This document shows positions 57,583 through 64,000 of a stretch of 64,000 bases of DNA, in pieces. A program made the translations under genes and the position numbers. Positions within the stretch are counted from its first letter, which is position 1. Every line of letters starts with the position of its first letter. Origin of the DNA: Petunia secreta (lineage: Eukaryota; Streptophyta; Magnoliopsida; Solanales; Solanaceae); assembly GCA_029990175.1 (NCBI GenBank), contig JARKIP010000065.1, forward strand, positions 24,716,501 to 24,780,500, given 5' to 3'. Below the pieces are notes generated by a model. It made no database searches and had not been told where the DNA came from. It saw only the letters and a list, made by a program, of their open reading frames with translations.

Positions 57583-58767
57583 AGCTGCAATAAACAAAGT
57601 AAAGGACCTCACAAGTTCACTCCCTCACGTGTATCACTCGAGTGATGTTCGCTCAATTTTCTTTCCACTCGTGTTTACACTCAAGGTCGTTGGCTTTTGT
57701 GACCTCACTCTATTGTTCTCACCACTCAGCCTTTTTCCACTCAAGTTGGCCTTGCCTCCTTGTTAGGAAACCGAAGTGATAAATCACAACTAGTACTTTC
57801 CAAGCTTAGGTTCGGAATGAGTTTATATGACTCGATGGAACGGTAGCTATTTTAACTGCGCACGGGGAGTCAAAGAATTATCTACGAAATTGGACTTCGG
57901 TCACCCCACGCACGAGTTCTTATAAGCTCAGATTCGATAGTACGACCTCGAGTAGAAAGAATTACTCCAGAGATCCACTATCGAGAATATTCGGACACAA
58001 GAAAAGTGAAATCCTAAGAGAATCTACCTCCTCCTCGGTTCCGCTTCGGAATTTTCCGAACACGTGACCTCGGTACAAGTGTTTCCTCCTCGGTTCAGAT
58101 AGGGTTTAACCTTATCCACTTTTCCCTTTCTAGCCGACAACTTTTCACCTGGGGTTTTAGATTTGACAGTTTACCCCTTTCTTCTTCAATGGAACAGTGA
58201 ACCTTTACTCCGGTGTACGGAAAATATCAAGATTCGTTCACAGTCCACTAATCAACAGATTAAGCTCAAGATTTGGGTCGTCTCCGGTTTTACAACGTCG
58301 GAGATCACTCCAGTTCCAAGCGAAGCTAAGAACACAGCTCACGTCGCCCGTACACTGTCAACAATGTCAACACGCTTCCGGCATACGGACAGTGTCTATA
58401 GCAGTGGAACTTCGATTTTAAGCACAAAAATCGACCCAAATACCTCAACAACCTCCAGTTTTCATCGGTAAACACCAAAAACACAACTGGGGTTCGATTT
58501 TCAACAACACCACGTCAAGAACACGGTCCAAAACTATGGAAAAACCCTAGTTACAAATGTTGTACGTCGGGTACTCGATCAATTCCTTAGACAGTGGTGA
58601 ATTCAAATATGTGATTGTCTAATCCAAACAATCAACAATCAATTCAAATTTTTGAATTTTCTTCTTTTTACTTTTTTTTTTTTTTTTTTTGTAAAATAAG
58701 AACAAACAGAAAATTAAAGATAAGATGAACAAGGAACGTGGATTCGTAGCAACGAAATCCAAGTCTT
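57583..58767 (-). other. E8 untranslated leader
   Basis: No supported coding sequence. Contains CCTCGG/TTCGG words at 58025-58110 that match words in the E8 LTR, and a long T tract at 58660-58690 next to the primer site. Confidence 0.7.
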
Positions 58768-58779
58768 GCTCTGATACCA
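58768..58779 (-). other. E8 primer-binding site (tRNA-iMet type)
   Basis: Minus-strand TGGTATCAGAGC beside the 5' LTR, fixing orientation as minus. Confidence 0.93.
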
Positions 58780-58782
58780 AAC

Positions 58783-59614
58783 TGATGCAAGCAAACCCGT
58801 GGGTTTATACCTTGCAATCGGAGACAACAATCAAGACGCGGAAACGATGAAGTAAAGATGCGGAAGCAATAAAAGTAACACGGGTAACAAGAAATCGGGG
58901 AAGGGGGAGAACAGAAATAGAAGAAAGAATGGATAATCACAGTCAAAACATTGATTGATTATCCAAGGGAGAAAATGAAACTTGAACCTAACAAGGATTC
59001 ATACTAGTGATGAAATCCATTTCGGTTCCAAGCCTAAGAAGGCATAAACGAAGCCTCGGGCTTCAAACAAGAATGGCTCGGCCAATTCTATCTCTATTCT
59101 CTCAATTCAATCTAAACTAAAAACTGTCTCCTAATGAGCTATGCTAGGAGTTTATATAGACAATAAAAGGGGCAAAATAGTAAAGTGGTCACAGGTGACC
59201 AATGAGATAAAGCCACGCAGGGCTGGAGTAGCTTATGTGTTCGGCAGCTCAGCTCGAACACGTTGTCTTCGGACGCTTGTTTGCCTCGGTCACGTTTGGA
59301 CTCGAACACCCTTGCCTCGGGCACACTTGTAGCCCTTTGATCGATTCTCTATTCGGCGTCGCTCTTCCTCGGTTCGGTTGCTTTCAGCTTCGGGCTCAAA
59401 CTTGATCGTTAGTTGTGCTCGATCTCAAAGCTCCCCGAAGTCAGTGTCAGCACCGGTCACTTGTTGTCTGCTCGGTGGATTTCCAAAGTTGTTGCTCGTT
59501 GAGGCAGTCTTCGGCATCTTCCATTCCGGCCATACTTTGATCGTGGGCGCCATGTGACTCCTCGGTGGACTTGCTTGATGAATCGAACAGGTGAGCCGGG
59601 TTCGTGTTGCATCA
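58783..59614 (-). repeat. 5' LTR of E8 (right), 832 bp
   Basis: Nearly identical to 54195-55026 and followed by the target duplication GCTTG at 59615-59619. Confidence 0.95.
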
Positions 59615-59619
59615 GCTTG

Positions 59620-60080
59620 TCACTATGGAGCCAAGAACTTGTTGTCTCCTTTGGAGACATAAGCTTTTTGATTTTCATTGATACTTGGCTCTATCACAAG
59701 AGTGAATTTTCCACATCACTTGCTTTCACTCTTGTTGAACTTGCCTACTCGCGTAGTGGAAAGTCTTGGTGCACTAATCTTGAACTTGGGGACCGTAGGG
59801 ATATTGATAGTTTGATCTTGCCCATGCCATGCCCTATTAATCTCTTTGTTTGTTCTTGTGTTAGGTGCACTTCTTTGTTGGACCAAGTAATTGCTAGTTC
59901 CTTTGGGAACATGAACTTCTTCATGGCTATTGATACTTGGTTATACCATAAGAGTGTGTTTTCCCACACTTGGTGCACTAACCTACTCTTGTAGTAGGAG
60001 CTTTTGTTTTTGTTTGCCTTTTGATGTAGGTGATGCTACCTTGGAGGAGGACGCCTTAATTTCGAGGACGAAATCTTCTC
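59620..60080 (+). pseudogene. E7 conserved unknown coding region, right of E8
   Basis: Resumes exactly where E8 interrupted. The plus-strand frame reads 'LWSQELVVSFGDISF', 'FIDTWLYHKSEFSTS', 'CPINLFVCSC' and a second copy-like block 'IASSFGNMNFFMAIDTW' plus 'LYHKSVFSH', so the terminal LYHKS block is present twice. It ends with 'SRTKSSQEGEDD', overlapping the purine tract and the LTR2 start, as in E6 and E8. Confidence 0.8.
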
Positions 60081-60093
60081 AAGAAGGGGAGGA
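60081..60093 (+). other. Polypurine tract of E7
   Basis: AAGAAGGGGAGGA directly before LTR2 (TGATGCAGCCC). Confidence 0.85.
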
Positions 60094-60860
60094 TGATGCA
60101 GCCCAAATTGCATCGACACCTATGCTTGGTTTGGAAGTCGAGGCATGGATGATATGAGCTCGGGGACGACTTGAAGACAATGCATTGGAGCTCAATCAAA
60201 GAGGAAACAGGGCAGAAACCAGTGCAGGAAATAGGGGAGCCAAAAGAGGGCAAAACAGGGCAGCACTTTCTGAGCTTACTGCCTGACGAGGAAGATCTGT
60301 TCGTTGCGATCGCGTGCTTGTCTGCGCGACCGCGATGAGGAGATAATTGCTCTTCGCTGTCGCGCCACTTCTCGCGCGATCGCGAGCCCCTGCAGAATTG
60401 TCCCTGCGTGATCGCTATTCCATTTACGCGATCGCGATGAAGGTTTGAGGAGCAGCGACCAGAAACTTGGCAAAACTTGTAATGGGAAACTATAAATAGA
60501 CCCCTTAGTCATTTATTGCATTTGAACCAACCTTGAATGTAGAATGATGAATTTCTTGAGTGAATCACAATGATGAACCCGTGAGCGGGCATGATTTCAC
60601 TTGGTGGATTCCAAGTTGAACATCGAAACCTCTTTGATCATTCTATTTGCGAGAGCCGAGTGTCTCTTGAGGGTAGTTGCATAGTATAGGTGATCCTTGA
60701 CTTCACCCGGGGTGTATCGAGACAAGTTCCTCGGTGCTACTTAGGTAAACGTTTCAAGCCTCGTCTTGCTTTTTATCTCGATATCGTCATCGATATCGCC
60801 TATCTTGTTTTAGCTTCCGCATTATCGTGTCGTTTGTCGCTTCCGCCTATTTTCCATTGC
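60094..60860 (+). repeat. E7 LTR2 (767 bp, last bases missing)
   Basis: Same orientation as LTR1 and preceded by the purine tract. Reads to CATTGC, then, instead of the terminal ATCA, changes into the reverse complement of the primer-site region. Several GCGATCGC octamers are mutated here (GCGACCGC, GTGATCGC). Confidence 0.93.
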
Positions 60861-60872
60861 TCTGATACCAAC
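60861..60872 (-). other. Primer-site copy joining LTR2 and LTR3
   Basis: Plus strand TCTGATACCAAC. With the preceding GC this is the exact reverse complement of GT plus the 12-base iMet primer site that follows LTR1. It forms the centre of a palindrome with arms of about 767 bp. Confidence 0.92.
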
Positions 60873-61643
60873 TGATGCAATGGAAAATAGGCGGAAGCGA
60901 CAAACGACACGATAATGCGGAAGCTAAAACAAGATAGGCGATATCGATGACGATATCGAGATAAAAAGCAAGGCGAGGCTTGAAACGTTTACCTAAGTAG
61001 CACCGAGGAACTTGTCTCGATACACCCCGGGTGAAGTCAAGGATCACCTATACTATGCAACTACCCTCAAGAGACACTCGGCTCTCGCAAATAGAATGAT
61101 CAAAGAGGTTTCGATGTTCAACTTGGAATCCACCAAGTGAAATCATGCCCGCTCACGGGTTCATCATTGAGATTCCCTCAAGAAATTCATCATTCAACAT
61201 TCAAGGTTGGTTCAAATGCAATAAATGACTAAGGGGTCTATTTATAGTTTCCCATTACAAGTTTTGCCAAGTTTCTGGTCGCTGCTCCTCAAACCTTCAT
61301 CGCGATCGCGTAAATGGAATAGCGATCGCGCAGGGACAATTCTGCAGGGGCTCGCGATCGTGCGAGAAGTGGCGCGACAGCGAAGAGCAATTATCTCCTC
61401 ATCGCGGTCGCGCAGACAAGTACGCGATCGCAACGAACAGATCTTCCTCGTCAGGCAGTAAGCTCAGAAAGTGCTGCCCTGTTTTGCCCTGTTTTGGCTC
61501 CCCTGTTTCCTGCACTGGTTTCTGCCCTGTTTCCTCTTTGATTGAGCTCCAATGCATTGTCTTCAAGTCGTCCCCGAGCTCATATCATCGATGCCTCGAC
61601 TTCCAAACCAAGCGTAGGTGTCGATGCAATTTGGGCTGCATCA
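60873..61643 (-). repeat. E7 LTR3, inverted orientation (771 bp)
   Basis: Full LTR in minus orientation: plus strand TGATGCAATGG ... GGGCTGCATCA. It is more similar to LTR2 than either is to LTR1. Directly followed by AATTC, the right copy of the E7 target duplication. Confidence 0.94.
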
Positions 61644-61648
61644 AATTC

Positions 61649-62246
61649 AAGGTACCCAAAGTTGAATATTGATATAACCTTCAAACCCCAATAAATTTCA
61701 CACCCAAACAACCAAAAAACAAGGTTCAATCATGATTCAAAGTTTTCATGTTGGGGTTTCAACAAGGGTTTCAAAAGTTCAAGGTGGGTTTTGATTTTTC
61801 AAAATCGATGTTACCGAACTCCGAATCACACGATTCTTGTTTCAATTTGTTCGTTTTGCAATGAAGAACAAACCCCGGTAATCAATTCTACAACCCCATA
61901 ATCAAACAACCTACGAATCAATCAAATTCATCAAGAACAAAGGATTTTGGGAGGGTTTATCAATTTTGGGGTTTCAAATTTTCAAATCTCTCAATTCCAA
62001 TCCAATCCACAAGATTGTGGTACCCAAACGTCGGATTTTCAACAAGGATCAAGAATCTATAACACCCATAACATAAATCGAACATACTAAAAAGTTATGA
62101 CCAATTTTTGAATTTTTGAGTTTTTCTATTTTTTTTTTTTTTGTATTTTTCTTCTTTCAATAACTTCAACAACAAGAAAACTAAAAGAAGATACTAGGCA
62201 CGAAGAATCAAGGGTCGGGGGTTTGTAGAAACAAAATTCGAGCCTT
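61649..62246 (-). other. E6 leader, segment right of E7
   Basis: Continuation of the E6 untranslated leader between its primer site and the E7 insertion. AT-rich with CAAGG and 'ggggtttcaa' repeats, and a T tract at 62130-62142. No coding sequence seen. Confidence 0.75.
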
Positions 62247-62258
62247 GCTCTGATACCA
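62247..62258 (-). other. E6 primer-binding site (tRNA-iMet type)
   Basis: Minus-strand TGGTATCAGAGC three bases from the 5' LTR, fixing orientation as minus. Confidence 0.93.
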
Positions 62259-62261
62259 AAC

Positions 62262-62923
62262 TGATAAGAATCAAACGCGGAAAAAGTAAAAGATAAAGAA
62301 CAAGACGTAACTCGATCAGTAATCTCAAGTAGCAACGAAGAACTCGTGTCGTTACACCCCGAGAGAATGTCAAGAGCACCTACGCTAGGCAACTACCCTC
62401 GAGCCAACAAGGACTCACAAGTAGAATGGTCGGGGCGGGGTTGTTGTCCAACTAGAATCCACTAGAAGCACACAAATCCCAAACAAAGGTTGGTTTTTCA
62501 TAAACCCAAAGAGATCCCTCTTTACAATGTTAATTCATCATTCAAAATAGACTAAGGAATAAAATAAGCTATCTACCTATGTATAGAGGTTTTAGGTACT
62601 AAGTAAAATGACTAAATAGCCCACACACTAGGCTTTAGGATAAAAGACCATGTAGGGTCAAAATAGACAAAACACACTTAAAATCCCGTGTCTCAGCATT
62701 TTGGGCGGAGCGCTCGCGAAAGTGTGCAGTGGAGGGGGCTGGGCGGAGCGCCTGGCCCCTTTGGTTCCTGGGCGGGGCGCCTGGATTGCTGGCCTTCTCC
62801 TCTTGCGCTTTGATCACCCGGAACGATTTCAATTCACCTCCAACGCTCTTGACTTCTAGTCCGTTGCTTCGTCCAAGCTTGATACATGTTGGAACTGTGT
62901 CTTGGCTCTTTTGGATCTCATCA
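62262..62923 (-). repeat. 5' LTR of E6 (right), 662 bp
   Basis: Plus strand TGATAAGAATC ... GATCTCATCA, then the duplication ATCAA (62924-62928). It has fewer GGGCGGAGCGCC copies than the left LTR (62700-62775). Confidence 0.93.
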
Positions 62924-62928
62924 ATCAA

Positions 62929-64000
62929 GATAAGTATAACAAGGTACATATTATAACATTAGTCGCATTAATATTATAAGTGTTTGTATCAGCACACACA
63001 TCTGTTTTAAACTTTTCTGTATCATCAAAATCATCTAAATTGAGTTTCTCTGTATCACCACTAGCAGGTGATGAATTGGGTGCATCTCAAACATTAAATG
63101 CATCGCTTTGAGTACCCTGTTTCCCAAAAAAAAAAAATCATTCAAACCAACATTACATGCAGAATATAATATCAAACAAAATTAAGATACACAATACCTG
63201 TCCTTGCGCAAGTAGCTTAATTTGATCGACAACTTTTGTAAGCTCCTCAGCAAAGAATACCTTAACATCCTTAAACGGATCATCAATCTTCAAAAGAAAC
63301 AAAGGCAAAACAGTATCATAATGTTTCTAACTATTTCAACAACTTCAGAAAACATAAACACAATAGAATAAAAATACGATGCTTACATGAAGCTTGAATA
63401 AGTCCAGGCTAGTAGTGAGAACAAAAAATCAAAGCAAAGTTAACTTTAAAATCAAAGGAAAAAAAATTGTATCAGAATGTGTCAAAACAGTATCACAATA
63501 TTTCTAACCGTTTCAACTACTTCAAAAAACTAAACATACCTTGTCAACTGAACTAGTCAACAAGTCAAACTTAGCGCCATATTCAACCGCCTGCGCCGGT
63601 TTCGACAAACTTGACTGTGCTTGCTTTCCGACATCTTTAGATGGACTGCGTACAAAAGTAGTAGGAGAGGAGGGACGTGGCCCTCCATGGCGGACAAAAA
63701 TATCCTCCTCAGCAGGATCCTGTGTGTCATCCGCTACAGGTACGTCTGTATTAACCACCAACTCCAAACTGGCTAACTCAGCAACTGTCGGCCGGAAAGG
63801 CCTAAAAACTGGCTACACCATACATAACAGTAGACCAATCAATTTAAAAGCATAAAAAATGAAACAGATACATAAAGAATGAAACCATACCTTGTTGCCT
63901 CGGTCGCCTAAAATGTTACAAACTGTCTTATACTTTATTACTCATCATTTTCCAGTTCAAGATACGAGGGCTTTGACTCCTAACACGCACAGCTACTGAC
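62929..64000 (-). pseudogene. ULP1-like C48 protease gene of the large MULE, 5' part (continues past the window)
   Basis: Sequence right of E6 continues the minus-strand gene interrupted at 45054. Readable segments include 'SGDTEKLNLDDFDDTEKFK' (about 63070-63000) and an open stretch 63767-63522 with 'NTDVPVADDTQDPAEEDIF' and 'LLTSSVDKV', acidic and Ser/Pro-rich like the upstream half of ULP1-like transposon genes. Stretches at 63300-63540 are rich in GAAACA/GTATCA words (on the plus strand) and may be introns. Assignment relies on continuity with the C48 catalytic part at 42390-43250. Confidence 0.55.

Larger units (their letters stand above)
54195..59614 (-). mobile_element. E8: youngest TR-GAG-like element, nested in E7
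   Basis: Minus-strand element of 5420 bp flanked by GCTTG (54190-54194 and 59615-59619). LTRs of exactly 832 bp at 58783-59614 (5') and 54195-55026 (3') differ by only a handful of bases by eye (near 54526/59114, 54538 and 54769). It is the most recent insertion in this part of the window. iMet primer site and purine tract present. Encodes an acidic N-terminal module and the conserved unknown region, with no gag core, protease or polymerase seen. Confidence 0.94.
50031..61643 (+). mobile_element. E7: composite TR-GAG-like element with an extra inverted LTR
   Basis: Flanked by AATTC on both sides (50026-50030 and 61644-61648). Order on the plus strand: LTR1 (50031-50801, plus), primer site, leader, coding region split by E8, purine tract, LTR2 (60094-60860, plus, missing its last bases), 12 bp equal to the reverse complement of the GT-plus-primer-site sequence, then LTR3 (60873-61643, minus). 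The outer ends are therefore both the U3 end of an LTR (TGATGCAGCCC). No polymerase is encoded. 6.2 kb without E8. The structure is best explained by integration of an aberrant cDNA. Confidence 0.9.
45055..62923 (-). mobile_element. E6: non-autonomous LTR retrotransposon (TR-GAG-like) with nested E7/E8
   Basis: Minus-strand element bounded by LTRs 62262-62923 (5') and 45055-45753 (3') and flanked by ATCAA (45050-45054 and 62924-62928). The primer site TGGTATCAGAGC (tRNA-iMet) lies next to the 5' LTR and a purine tract next to the 3' LTR. It encodes decayed gag, a zinc knuckle, a retropepsin-like domain and an uncharacterised C-terminal region, but no reverse transcriptase, RNase H or integrase. 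About 6.25 kb without the 11.6-kb E7 insertion. This matches the published idea of terminal-repeat retrotransposons with a GAG domain (TR-GAG), which depend on enzymes supplied in trans. Confidence 0.92.

Noticed and set aside
57001..57645. Plus-strand open frame of 214 codons
   Set aside because: Antisense shadow of the E8 acidic ORF. Asp/Gly/Tyr codons read backwards give Val/Ile/Ser/Thr-rich sequence with no domain.
60094..61643. Two independent insertions of the same family in opposite orientation
   Set aside because: A second insertion would need its own 5-bp duplication at the LTR2/LTR3 junction and a complete LTR2 end. Instead there is a primer-site copy, a truncated LTR2 and one duplication around the whole. 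It is kept only as a weaker alternative.
1..64000. tRNA, rRNA or microRNA genes
   Set aside because: I saw no tRNA-like gene beyond the short primer-binding sites, no rRNA-like blocks and no convincing microRNA precursor. The hairpins noted are too short.

Overview
The window is nuclear DNA of a flowering plant, almost certainly a eudicot. The evidence is plant Ty3/gypsy lineages (Athila and Tat/Ogre), Mutator-like (MULE) transposases with SWIM zinc fingers, and tRNA-iMet primer sites (TGGTATCAGAGC). The style of the MULE/ULP1 genes and LTR ends resembles Solanaceae, but that is an impression only. No ordinary host gene is intact. This is gene-poor, transposon-dense DNA made of insertions nested inside insertions.

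Layout. 1-5.2 kb: an uninterrupted 776-aa MULE transposase gene on the minus strand with AT-rich flanks. 5.2-6.0 kb: a promoter-like segment and a truncated fragment of a RING-type E3 ubiquitin ligase. 6.5 kb to beyond the window end: one large, dead MULE of the type that carries two convergent genes, a transposase (plus strand, pieces from 6963 to 41264) and a ULP1-like C48 protease (minus strand, pieces from 64000 down to about 42390). The transposase is split by a Tat/Ogre-like retrotransposon (8524-38799, target-site duplication CAAGT). That element is itself split by an Athila retrotransposon (15802-31808, CCTAC), which contains a 3.1-kb solo LTR (25729-28873, GACTA). A second solo LTR (38850-39638, GCATT) sits in the same transposase exon.

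The ULP1-like gene is split by element E6 (45055-62923, ATCAA). E6 contains composite element E7 (50031-61643, AATTC), and E7 contains E8 (54195-59614, GCTTG). E6, E7 and E8 are related non-autonomous LTR retrotransposons (TR-GAG-like) primed by tRNA-iMet. None has a reverse transcriptase or integrase. All three share the same uncharacterised C-terminal coding region behind different N-terminal modules. All seven insertions have LTR termini and matching 5-bp target-site duplications that can be read directly, so the order of nesting is well supported.

Most notable points. (1) E7 carries a third LTR in inverted orientation, joined through a copied primer-binding site to a second LTR, and the AATTC duplication flanks the whole composite. 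This suggests that an aberrant reverse-transcription product with two U3 ends was integrated. (2) E6-E8 share a conserved accessory protein region of unknown function. (3) Each of E6 and E7 has its own GC-rich palindromic motif, repeated both in its LTRs and in its leader. (4) The Tat-like element has tandem arrays whose units contain short hairpins with apparent compensatory base changes. (5) The introns of the large MULE are filled with degenerate TGTATC/TGTTTC repeats.
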